Shown in pieces: positions 1-6,191 of a DNA stretch of 10,008 bases (the stretch's first letter is position 1; each line of letters starts with the position of its first letter). The translations under genes and the position numbers were made by a program. This DNA comes from Planctomycetota bacterium (GTDB taxonomy: Bacteria > Planctomycetota > UBA1135 > UBA2386), in the NCBI GenBank assembly GCA_016793305.1, contig JAEUHU010000408.1:1-10008 (forward strand), written 5' to 3'. The notes under the pieces were generated by a model that did no database searches, was not told the origin of the DNA, and worked only from the letters and a program-made list of their open reading frames with translations.

Positions 1-960
1 CCCGACGTGCTGCGCGGCTTGTGCCAGATCCTCGAGCGCGCCGACTACGAGGTGCTGTGCGCAAACTCGTTGCGGCACGCCGTCGCGGCGATCGGCGAGG
101 AAGCGTTCGACCTGGTGCTGACCGATCTCTACCTCGGCGACACCGACCTCGGCGTGCACATCGCCGACGTCGCCCGCCGGCAGCGTCCGAATCCGCCGGT
201 GATCGTGCTGACCGGCCGCCCGACCTTCGACGGCGCCCAGGAAGCGCTGCGCAGCCACGTCGCCGACATGGTGGTGAAGCCGGTCGAGCCGCAGCAGCTG
301 CTCGCCACCTGCCGCCGCGTGATCCAGGAGACCGAACTCGGCCGCCGCAACCAGGAGCTCGAATCCGTGAACCGGGTGCTGACTTCGGTGCTGCCGCGCA
401 CCATCGAGATGAAGGACCCGACCACCAGCGGCCACGCCGCGCGCGTGGTCGGCTACACCGACGTGCTGGCACAACGCTGCGGGGTGGGCGCCGAGGACCG
501 GCAGTCGCTGCGCCTCGCCGCCCTGCTGCACGACATCGGCAAGATCGGCATCCCCGACCAGATCCTGACCAAGCCCGACAAGCTGACCGCCGACGAGATG
601 GAGGTGGTGAAGCGCCACCCGGCGATGGGCTACGAAGTGCTGGCCGAGCTCGAGGACCACGAGAACGTGCGCACCTGGGTCTACCAGCACCACGAGCGCT
701 GGGACGGCAAGGGCTACCCGAACGGGCTGGCCCGCGACGAAGTCGCCCTGCCCGGCCGGATCCTGGTGCTGGCCGAGGTCTACGACGCGCTCGCCGAGCA
801 GCGCAGCTACAAGCCGGCCTGGCCGGTGGCCGACATCGTGGCGCTGTTCCGCGCCCAGGCCGGCACGCAGTTCGATCCGGACCTGGCCAATCTGGTGGCC
901 GACGGGCTCGAGCGACAAGGCAGCCGGTTCTTCGCGCAGGGCCGCGACCAGCTGTTCTGA
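1..960 (+). CDS. Response regulator, receiver plus HD-GYP domain (5' end outside window)
   Basis: The reading frame is open from the first base, so the N-terminus, including the acidic pair of the receiver, lies outside the window; 319 codons are visible. Visible residues 1-110 form a CheY-like receiver: phospho-acceptor Asp in VLTDLYLGD (about residue 42), Thr in VIVLTG and Lys in VVKPVEP. A short linker (ELGRRNQELESVNRVL) leads to an HD-GYP domain with GHAARV, LLHDIGKIGIP, HHERWDGKGYPNGL and the late AGTQFDP motif. Family members of the RpfG type hydrolyse cyclic-di-GMP in the cytoplasm when phosphorylated by a partner kinase; none is visible here. The segment that normally reads ADxFDAL is AEVYDAL, so the expected metal-ligand Asp is Glu (codon 775-777), and activity is therefore not certain. 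A GC hairpin begins two bases after the stop. Domain assignment is firm; the biochemical role is inferred. Confidence 0.93.
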   Translation, partial: PDVLRGLCQILERADYEVLCANSLRHAVAAIGEEAFDLVLTDLYLGDTDLGVHIADVARRQRPNPPVIVLTGRPTFDGAQEALRSHVADMVVKPVEPQQLLATCRRVIQETELGRRNQELESVNRVLTSVLPRTIEMKDPTTSGHAARVVGYTDVLAQRCGVGAEDRQSLRLAALLHDIGKIGIPDQILTKPDKLTADEMEVVKRHPAMGYEVLAELEDHENVRTWVYQHHERWDGKGYPNGLARDEVALPGRILVLAEVYDALAEQRSYKPAWPVADIVALFRAQAGTQFDPDLANLVADGLERQGSRFFAQGRDQLF

Positions 961-961
961 C

Positions 962-985
962 CGGCGCCGCGTCGGCTCGGCGCCG
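962..985 (+). terminator. Hairpin directly after the HD-GYP gene
   Basis: Two copies of the self-complementary octamer CGGCGCCG (962-969 and 978-985) form an 8-bp all-GC stem with an 8-nt loop, starting two bases after the stop. A second stem, GGGCGAC (987-993) with GTCGCCC (1004-1010), follows at once. Neither is followed by a T-run, so intrinsic termination is inferred from position and stem strength. Confidence 0.5.
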
Positions 986-1054
986 CGGGCGACCTGGAAC
1001 TTCGTCGCCCCATCGACGCGCGCCTTGGCTAGGATCTGGGCCTCCCCCTCGACT

Positions 1055-1082
1055 CCGCAGCCCCGTCCGGCGGGTGCTGCGG
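1055..1082 (+). promoter_or_regulatory. Leader hairpin just before the FGE-like gene
   Basis: CCGCAGC (1055-1061) pairs with GCTGCGG (1076-1082), and inside it CCCG (1062-1065) pairs with CGGG (1071-1074), leaving a 5-nt loop and one bulged T. The 11-bp stem ends 19 nt before the ATG at 1102. No Shine-Dalgarno sequence lies between, so the hairpin may affect translation start or be a late terminator for upstream readthrough. Nothing else clear is visible in 1011-1101; TAGGAT at 1030-1035 is a weak -10 candidate with no convincing -35. Confidence 0.35.
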
Positions 1083-1101
1083 CAACTGCCCTCCCCGCAC
1101 G

Positions 1102-3003
1102 ATGCAACGGATCTCGCTCCGCGCGCCGCTCCTGGCGGCGTTCACGTTCAGCACCCTGCTCGGCTCGGTCCACGCCCAGGCTCCGAAACCGACCGATGCC
1201 CCGGACACCACCGGCCTGCCGACCTTCCTCGGCTACGTGCCGCCGGGCAGCGTCGAGGTCGGACTGACGTTCGACCAGTTGCTCGAGGCCGCCTGCCAGG
1301 TGGCGAGTCCCGCCTCACCGAAGGACGCCATGAAGCGGGCCGCGGAGCTCGTGGCGAAGTCCCTGAAGAGCAGCACCCGCGTGCTCGGCCGCAAGAAGGT
1401 CGACGTGCCCGGCTTCTTCCTCGCCAAGTGGCCGGTGAAGAACAGCGAGTACGAGGTCTACGTCGCGGCCCGCAAGGCGGCCAACCAGCCGGTGAAATTC
1501 CCGCTGCACTGGTGGAGCCAAGGCCAGAAGGAAGACCTGGAGAAGCGGCGGGAGGAGATCCAGAAGCAGTACCCGAAGGAGAAGCTCGCCGTCGTGTACT
1601 TCTGGGAAGCCAACTACGCCGACCTGCCCTACACCCTGAAGGACGAGAAGGGCAACTCGATCGAGGACCTGCCGGTCGTCTACGTCAGCTACAACGACGC
1701 CAACGATTTCGCCGCCTACCTCGGCATGCGCCTGCCGACCGAAGCCGAGTTCACGCGCGCATCGCGCGGCGACAGCAGCAACCTGTGGCCGTCGGCGACC
1801 CCGGACGGCGGCGCCACCTTCTCGACGGACCTGTTGCAGCAGCTGAAGCTCAGCGAATCCACCAGCGCGCCGAAGCCCACGGGCACCGGCAGCACCGGAC
1901 CGTTCGGCCATTTCGACCTGCACGGCCAGATCTGGCAGCTGGTCGCTGGTCTCGGCCTGCGCCCGATCAGCGGCAAGGACGCGTTCGACGCCGAGTGGAA
2001 GCGACTCGGCAAGGAGACGATCGGCAAGGACAAGCTGTCGGCGACGAAGGAGCCCGAGTGGCGCGAGGACAAGGTGATCTCCAAGGGAGGTAGCTACGTC
2101 GCCGCAACGGCGCCGATGCAGCTGCTGATCGACTCGCGCCGCGCGGTGACTGCGGTCGACACCGTCGAGGGCATCGGCTTCCGCCTCGCCAAGTCGCTGA
2201 AGCCGGGCTACGACCTGATGTTCTCGCTGCTGCAGGGCACCTACAACCGCAACTGGTTCGGCGACGGGCAGGAACCGGATCTGGCGAACCAGTTCGGCGC
2301 CGAGCGCTACGAGCTCGCCGACAACGGCTTCCCGAAGGCCTATTACGCGGTGTCGTTCGCGCCGGTGAACTTCCTGACGGCCGAGAAGAAGCTCGACCTC
2401 GCCAAGCTGCTCGATGCGAGCCAGGGCCAACCGCTGCTGCTCGGCACGCTGGCGGTCACCGCGGCGCTGACCGAGCCGGCCGCGCCGCGCGGCATCTACT
2501 CGCTGCTCTACCGGCGCGCCGGCGTGCCGAAGGAGCTCAACGAGGCGGTGAAGGCGCTGCACAAGCTGCTGAACGCGAAGAAGAAGCCCGACGACAAGGA
2601 GGACGAGAAGACCCTCCAGAAGAAGACCGACCTGCGCCGCATCACGCAGCGCTTCGGCCTGACCGACGACGACGTCGCCGCCGACGAGTCCCAGAACGGC
2701 CAGGTGAAGTTCGTGCGCATCGAGGGCAAGCAGATCCCGATCGACGACGACGTGTTCCTGTTGTTCGGCAACGACGGCAAGGTGGCGGGCTTCCTCAAGG
2801 CGACCGCCGGCAAGCCGGTCGGTGCGGCCGCGCCCGGCCAGCTGACGATGGAGGACCAGGGTGGCAAGACCAAGGCGACGATCCGGTTCACGGCGCCCGT
2901 GAACCAGGAGGGCAAGAAGTTCGCCGAGTTCACGCTGTCGCTGCTGCTCGACCTCGAGGCGCCGACCGCCGACAAGCCCTGGCGCCAGTCGCAGGCGAAG
3001 TGA
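1102..3003 (+). CDS. Exported protein with FGE/SUMF1-like domain and unknown C-terminal region
   Basis: The 633-aa product begins with a signal peptide (hydrophobic core about residues 8-22, likely cleavage after VHA-QA near residue 25), so it should be exported. Residues about 99-365 resemble the FGE-sulfatase/SUMF1 fold. Landmarks in order are VPGFFLAKWPVKNSEYEVY (101-119), PVVYVSYNDANDFAAYLG (191-208) then MRLPTEAEFTRASRG (209-223), FGHFDLHGQIWQLV (268-281), SKGGSY (327-332) and GIGFRLAKS (357-365). These match the family's PVVxVSWxDAxxYCxW, RLPTEAEWExAARG, GLYDMxGNVWEW, RGGSW and GFRLA blocks. The protein has a single Cys, at residue 65, before the domain, so the copper-binding cysteine pair of true FGE is absent. 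A sulfatase-activating role is unlikely; a binding or structural role fits better. Residues 366-633 match nothing I recognise and include a Lys/Asp-rich stretch (493-509). ATG 1102 is chosen because it places the signal peptide at the N-terminus; no ribosome binding site is seen. Confidence 0.82.
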   Translation: MQRISLRAPLLAAFTFSTLLGSVHAQAPKPTDAPDTTGLPTFLGYVPPGSVEVGLTFDQLLEAACQVASPASPKDAMKRAAELVAKSLKSSTRVLGRKKVDVPGFFLAKWPVKNSEYEVYVAARKAANQPVKFPLHWWSQGQKEDLEKRREEIQKQYPKEKLAVVYFWEANYADLPYTLKDEKGNSIEDLPVVYVSYNDANDFAAYLGMRLPTEAEFTRASRGDSSNLWPSATPDGGATFSTDLLQQLKLSESTSAPKPTGTGSTGPFGHFDLHGQIWQLVAGLGLRPISGKDAFDAEWKRLGKETIGKDKLSATKEPEWREDKVISKGGSYVAATAPMQLLIDSRRAVTAVDTVEGIGFRLAKSLKPGYDLMFSLLQGTYNRNWFGDGQEPDLANQFGAERYELADNGFPKAYYAVSFAPVNFLTAEKKLDLAKLLDASQGQPLLLGTLAVTAALTEPAAPRGIYSLLYRRAGVPKELNEAVKALHKLLNAKKKPDDKEDEKTLQKKTDLRRITQRFGLTDDDVAADESQNGQVKFVRIEGKQIPIDDDVFLLFGNDGKVAGFLKATAGKPVGAAAPGQLTMEDQGGKTKATIRFTAPVNQEGKKFAEFTLSLLLDLEAPTADKPWRQSQAK

Positions 3004-3031
3004 GCCGCGCAACGAGGGCCGCAGCCGCGGC

Positions 3032-3067
3032 GGATTGCCCACGGCACGCTTGCATCGTGGGCAGTCC
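3032..3067 (+). terminator. Hairpin after the FGE-like gene
   Basis: Bases 3032-3043 (GGATTGCCCACG) pair with 3056-3067 (CGTGGGCAGTCC) over 12 bp with one G-U wobble. Inside, GCA (3044-3046) can pair with TGC (3051-3053). The stem starts 29 nt after the stop at 3003 and has no T-run behind it. It also covers an ATG at 3035 in frame with the next gene, which argues against that start. Confidence 0.55.
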
Positions 3068-3108
3068 CGGCGAAGCATCCTGCGGCTGCTTCCCCAGACT
3101 CGTTCCGC

Positions 3109-3112
3109 AGGA
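3109..3112 (+). promoter_or_regulatory. Ribosome binding site fixing the GTG start of the epimerase-like gene
   Basis: AGGA lies 6 nt before the GTG at 3119. This is one of only two reasonable Shine-Dalgarno matches in the window and supports the GTG start over the in-frame ATG at 3035. Confidence 0.5.
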
Positions 3113-3118
3113 CCACCC

Positions 3119-3685
3119 GTGACCGCAGAGAGCAAGAACGCTCGTACGACGCGCATCAACCCGAAGGCCCAGGCGGCCTTCTTCACGCAGGACTACGCCG
3201 GCCGCACGCGGATCGACGGGGTGGAGATCGTCGAGCTGAAGCGGTTCAACGACGACGGCGGGGCGATCACCGAACTCGGGCGCTTGACCGCCGGCATGCA
3301 CGCCCAGTTGCCCGGCTTCGAGGTCAAGCAGGTCAACTACTCCGAGATGGAGCCGGGCGCGATCAAGGCGTTCCACATGCACTTCCGCCAGACGGACGTG
3401 TGGTACGTGCCGCCGTGCGACAAGCTGCTGCTGGTGCTGCACGACGTGCGCCAGGGCTCGCCGACCGAGGGCCAGACGATGCGCTTCGTGCTCGGCGACG
3501 GCAAGGACCGTCTGGTGCGCATCCCGCCGGGCGTCGCGCACGGCGCGCGCAACATCGGCCGCAGCACCGGCCGCATCCTCTACATGGTCGACGTGCAGTT
3601 CTCGCCGAACCCCGGCGAATGCGACGAAGGCCGGCTGCCGTGGGACTACTGCGGCGCCGACATCTGGGAGATCGTGCGCGGCTGA
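3119..3685 (+). CDS. dTDP-4-dehydrorhamnose 3,5-epimerase family cupin
   Basis: With the GTG start the product has 188 aa, the usual RmlC size. Cupin-fold landmarks follow the RmlC order: VKQVNYSEMEPGAIKAFHMHF (from residue 69), LLLVLHDVRQGSPTEG (103-118), VRIPPGVAHG (133-142), ILYMVDVQFSP (153-163) and WDYCGADIW (175-183). By alignment with M. tuberculosis RmlC as I recall it, His86 matches the catalytic base, His141 the His of the AHG motif, and Tyr155 the catalytic Tyr. The canonical RGLHFQ is replaced by KAFHMHF, the Lys of the substrate pocket by Trp95, and the Arg of the DxRG motif by Gly. It therefore belongs to a divergent subgroup, and the exact nucleotide-sugar substrate cannot be named. 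No rmlA, rmlB or rmlD neighbour is present. It is cytoplasmic by the lack of a signal peptide. It ends 23 bp from the end of the convergent phospholipase gene. Confidence 0.8.
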   Translation: MTAESKNARTTRINPKAQAAFFTQDYAGRTRIDGVEIVELKRFNDDGGAITELGRLTAGMHAQLPGFEVKQVNYSEMEPGAIKAFHMHFRQTDVWYVPPCDKLLLVLHDVRQGSPTEGQTMRFVLGDGKDRLVRIPPGVAHGARNIGRSTGRILYMVDVQFSPNPGECDEGRLPWDYCGADIWEIVRG

Positions 3686-3708
3686 GTTCGGACAGCTGCC
3701 GCGGCCCC

Positions 3709-5163
3709 TCACAGCAGCGGCGACAACAGTCCGCACAGGCCGTCGAGCGCGCGCGGCAAGGGCCGCTTCGGCAGGTCGTCCTCGCCAAGCCGTCGCGACG
3801 TCGCCCGCCGCTCCGCCAGCGTGGCCAGCACCTGGGCCGCCAACGCCGGCCCCCCCACCACGACCGCGGCGATCTCGAAGTTGAGGTTCGCGCTGCGCAG
3901 GTCGAGGTTGGCGCTGCCGACCATCACCGTGCGTTCGTCGACCACCAGCAGCTTCGCGTGGTTGTACTCGTGCACGGTCTCGAGCAGTTCGACGCCGGCG
4001 GCGAGCAGGCGCCGGTAGTAGCTGCGCTGCGCGTGGTAGAGGATCGCCGCCTCGGCCTTCGGACCGTTGGTGTGGATGGTGACGCGCACCCCGCGGGCGA
4101 CCGCGAGTTCGAGCGCGAACAGCAGGTTCGGCGGCGGCACGAGGTAGGGCGAACTGAGCACCACGGAGCGCTCCGCCTCGCCGATCGCCTGCACCACCGC
4201 GAACCACAGGTCCGACTGCTCACGGTCCGGACCACTGCCGACGATGCCGACCTGCACACCGTCCGGCAGCGGCTCCGGCACCACGAATACGTCGGTCAGC
4301 ACTTCGTCGGTCGCCGTGCACCAGTCCTCGAGGAACACGTCCTGCAGGCGGTCGACCACCGGGCCACGCAGTTCGAGCATCGCGTCGAGCCAGGGCCGCT
4401 GCTGGCCGAGCCGGTCGGTGAAGTACTCGTCGCCGATGTTGCGTCCGCCGACGAAGCCGCGCACGCCGTCGACGATCAACAGCTTGCGGTGGTTGCGCAG
4501 GTTCATCGTCAGCGGCCGCCGCTGCCACAGCAGCGGCAGGAACGCTTCGGCTCGCCCTCCCGCCGCGCGCAGCGGCGCCAGGTGCGCGGCGCCGAGCCCG
4601 AAGCTGCCGATCGCATCGTAGAGCAGCCGCACGGTGACCCCGCGGCGCGCGGCTGCGGTGAGCGCTTCGAGGAACGCGAGGCCAGCCCGATCCGGCCGGA
4701 AGATGTAGACGACCAGGTGCACGTGGCGACGCGCTGCCGCGATCGCCGCCCCCGCCGCGTCGGCGAACTGCGCGCCCGACGGCAGCCACTGCAGCTGGTT
4801 GCCGGCGACGAGGCCCTCGCCGTCGGCGCCCGACAGCAGCGCCACGAGGCCGGTGCGCGGGGCGGGCTTCGGTTCCGCGAGCACCCCACCGCGGGCTCGC
4901 ACTTCCCGCAACCGGGCGCCGCGCACCCGCACGCGGCGCAGGCGCCGCAGCTGCAGCCGGCGCGGCAGCAGGTAGTAGAGCAACAAGCCGAGCCACGGTG
5001 CGGCGAGGATCACCACCATCCACAGCAGCGTGCTGGCCGGCGAACCACCACGCGTCAGCACGCGGTAGACGAAGACCACGGCGAGCAGCTCGCCGGTCAG
5101 CGCGATCGCGACGAGCAGCGGCTGCCACGAACCGGCGGCCTCGGCGACCGCGGCGCCGGTCAT
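3709..5163 (-). CDS. cls: Cardiolipin synthase-type phospholipase D protein
   Basis: The 484-aa product has the full cardiolipin synthase layout: two N-terminal membrane helices (about residues 14-36 and 43-66), a basic stretch (68-90), then two phospholipase D domains. Each domain carries an intact HxKxxxxD motif: HRKLLIVD (H225, K227, D232) followed by GFVGGRNIGDEY, and HAKLLVVD (H402, K404, D409) followed by VMVGSANLDLRS. Family enzymes of the ClsA type transfer a phosphatidyl group from one phosphatidylglycerol to another at the cytoplasmic membrane, giving cardiolipin and glycerol. Length and motif spacing match the bacterial family (about 480 aa). The ATG at 5163-5161 overlaps the TGA of the upstream lipoprotein gene as ATGA, so the two are very likely cotranscribed and translationally coupled. 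The open frame continues upstream through that gene, but that part is low-complexity shadow. Acceptor or donor specificity cannot be settled from sequence; a related transphosphatidylase is the alternative. Confidence 0.93.
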   Translation of the reverse strand: MTGAAVAEAAGSWQPLLVAIALTGELLAVVFVYRVLTRGGSPASTLLWMVVILAAPWLGLLLYYLLPRRLQLRRLRRVRVRGARLREVRARGGVLAEPKPAPRTGLVALLSGADGEGLVAGNQLQWLPSGAQFADAAGAAIAAARRHVHLVVYIFRPDRAGLAFLEALTAAARRGVTVRLLYDAIGSFGLGAAHLAPLRAAGGRAEAFLPLLWQRRPLTMNLRNHRKLLIVDGVRGFVGGRNIGDEYFTDRLGQQRPWLDAMLELRGPVVDRLQDVFLEDWCTATDEVLTDVFVVPEPLPDGVQVGIVGSGPDREQSDLWFAVVQAIGEAERSVVLSSPYLVPPPNLLFALELAVARGVRVTIHTNGPKAEAAILYHAQRSYYRRLLAAGVELLETVHEYNHAKLLVVDERTVMVGSANLDLRSANLNFEIAAVVVGGPALAAQVLATLAERRATSRRLGEDDLPKRPLPRALDGLCGLLSPLL

Positions 5164-5699
5164 CCGCGGCCCGTGTCCGGCATCGTGCCCGAGGGCCTGG
5201 CGCGCAGCGGCAACGTGCGTCGATCCACACCGCCTGCCGCGGTCCGTGCTTCGATCTGCAGCGTGAACGACTGGCCGGAGACGATCGGTCGGCCGAGCGG
5301 CAGGTCGATGTAGAAGGTGCCCCGCCAGCCCGGCTCGAGCCGCAGCGACTGCTGGTTCGTGTACGGCACCGGATCGGTGGAGCCAGTCGGCAGGCTGCCG
5401 TCGAGTGGCCGCAACAGCACCTCGCCGATCGGCACTCCTTGCTGGGCCGCATCCGGACCGACCAGCACGTCGATGGCGGTGGTGGTGACGTTCTCGACCA
5501 CGACCTGGACCGGCGGCTTGCCGCGCATCAGGTCGACCGTGACCGCGGCACCGAGCACGAGGCCGTTGTAGCGACCCTCGGCGGTGGCGGAGAGGTTGGT
5601 CGGGCCGTCCTGGTGGAACCGGAGCCACTCGCGAACGGGAGTGATCGCACAGGCGGCGAGCACGAGCACACCACTGGAGAGGAGAAACGTCTTGGCCAT
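5160..5699 (-). CDS. Small lipoprotein of unknown function
   Basis: The 179-aa product starts MAKTFLLSSGVLVLAAC, a lipoprotein signal with lipobox LAAC and lipidated Cys17, so the mature protein of about 163 aa should be membrane-anchored outside the cytoplasm. The mature part looks mostly beta-strand (for example VTVDL, VQVVVENV, FTLQIEA), suggesting a small beta-sandwich, and has no further membrane segment. I recognise no family. ATG 5699 is chosen because it puts the lipobox at the normal distance. The reading strand has no Shine-Dalgarno sequence before it. The stop overlaps the start of the cardiolipin synthase-like gene by the four bases ATGA, so the lipoprotein is the first gene of a two-gene unit and may act in the same membrane-lipid process; that link is inference. 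Confidence 0.75.
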   Translation of the reverse strand: MAKTFLLSSGVLVLAACAITPVREWLRFHQDGPTNLSATAEGRYNGLVLGAAVTVDLMRGKPPVQVVVENVTTTAIDVLVGPDAAQQGVPIGEVLLRPLDGSLPTGSTDPVPYTNQQSLRLEPGWRGTFYIDLPLGRPIVSGQSFTLQIEARTAAGGVDRRTLPLRARPSGTMPDTGRG

Positions 5700-5884
5700 G
5701 GCAACAGGAGGTCGCCCGATCGACCGGCGTCGGGGGACGAAGGGAACATGGCCGGACAGCGGTCGCGGCGCCAGGGTCTGGCGGCCAGAGTCGCTCGCGG
5801 GAGGCCGGCAGGCCGATCGTCCAGGCGCCCACCGGCCCCTTGCCCTCGCGTGGACCGTGCGCTCGTGACCCCGCCCGTACAGGA

Positions 5885-5916
5885 CACCGCCCGCGGTGGA
5901 TGCACCGCGGGCGGTG
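5885..5916 (-). terminator. Perfect 14-bp hairpin after the tRNA gene
   Basis: CACCGCCCGCGGTG (5885-5898) and its exact reverse complement (5903-5916) flank a GATG loop, 6 nt beyond the encoded CCA of the tRNA. The stem is almost all G/C. No T-run follows on the minus strand. Position and strength make it the likely terminator or 3' processing guide for the tRNA transcript. The rest of 5700-5922 holds no gene I can support and should contain the lipoprotein promoter, which I could not pinpoint. Confidence 0.7.
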
Positions 5917-5922
5917 GGAGAA

Positions 5923-5998
5923 TGGAGCCGATGGTGGGACTCGAACCCGCGACCTATGCTTTACGAAAGCATTGCTCTACCAACTGAGCTACATCGGC
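5923..5998 (-). tRNA. tRNA-Thr (anticodon CGT)
   Basis: On the minus strand the 76 bases fold as a full cloverleaf: acceptor GCCGATG with CATCGGC (7 bp), D-stem GCTC with GAGC, anticodon stem ATGCT with AGCAT, loop TTCGTAA and T-loop TTCGAGT. The anticodon CGT reads the codon ACG (Thr). Overall sequence closely resembles E. coli tRNA-Thr(CGT) as I recall it (GCCGAT... CTCAGTTGGTAGAGC). The 3' CCA is encoded (5925-5923) after discriminator T. One T-stem pair (positions 50-64) is a C-A mismatch. Only this single tRNA is present. Confidence 0.96.
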
Positions 5999-6014
5999 AC
6001 GCTTCGGGGGGAGG

Positions 6015-6042
6015 ACGATAGCGAGTCGACGCGAAGGTTCCA
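6015..6042 (-). promoter_or_regulatory. Weak candidate promoter for the tRNA gene
   Basis: Reading the minus strand, TATCGT (6020-6015) could be a -10 box, with TGGAAC (6042-6037) as a poor -35 at 16-bp spacing. The following CCTCCCCCC is a GC-rich discriminator of the sort seen at stable-RNA promoters. Transcription would start about 9 nt before the tRNA. Matches are only 4/6 and 3/6. Confidence 0.25.
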
Positions 6043-6070
6043 GCACGAATTGCCAGCACGAACTGCTGGC
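6040..6070. repeat. Direct repeat and short hairpin upstream of the tRNA
   Basis: CCAGCACGAA occurs at 6040-6049 and again at 6053-6062, a 13-bp period. The second copy is also part of an inverted repeat, GCCAGCA (6052-6058) with TGCTGGC (6064-6070). The group overlaps the possible -35 of the tRNA promoter, so it could be an operator or simply local duplication. Confidence 0.4.
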
Positions 6071-6117
6071 GCTGGACACCCCCACGACGAGCCGAGCAGG
6101 GCCCGCCTTCGACGCAG

Positions 6118-6150
6118 CGAGCCGCACCCCGGGCTCTGGGGCGCGGCTCG
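6118..6150 (-). terminator. Strong hairpin after the HEAT-repeat gene
   Basis: On the minus strand CGAGCCGCGCCCC (6150-6138) pairs with GGGGTGCGGCTCG (6130-6118): 13 bp with one G-U wobble and a 7-nt loop. It begins 41 nt after the stop of the HEAT-repeat gene. No T-run follows. This is the best terminator candidate for that gene. Confidence 0.6.
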
Positions 6151-6191
6151 TTCGCCGAGTCGAGGCTCGGAACGGCTGGATCGAACCGGGC

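Noticed and set aside
21..2093. Long open frame overlapping the HD-GYP and FGE-like genes in another plus frame
   Set aside because: It is very rich in Arg, Pro, Ala and Gly, crosses two well-supported genes and their intergenic hairpins, and has no domain; it is a shadow of high-GC coding DNA.
3035..3118. Upstream in-frame ATG for the epimerase-like gene
   Set aside because: It would add 28 Arg-rich residues absent from the family, lies inside the terminator-like hairpin and lacks a ribosome binding site; GTG 3119 has AGGA at 6 nt.
1315..3186. Long minus-strand open frame antisense to the FGE-like gene
   Set aside because: The composition is dominated by Arg, Leu, Val and Gln from reading codons in reverse, with no signal or motif; the plus strand carries conserved FGE-like blocks.
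5706..5711. AGGAGG on the plus strand near the lipoprotein gene
   Set aside because: No start codon follows at a usable distance and no plausible plus-strand gene begins there; it is on the wrong strand for the lipoprotein.
3163..5832. Extension of the cardiolipin synthase-like frame upstream to about 5832
   Set aside because: The added region overlaps the whole lipoprotein gene in another frame, is low complexity, and family length fits the 5163 start.
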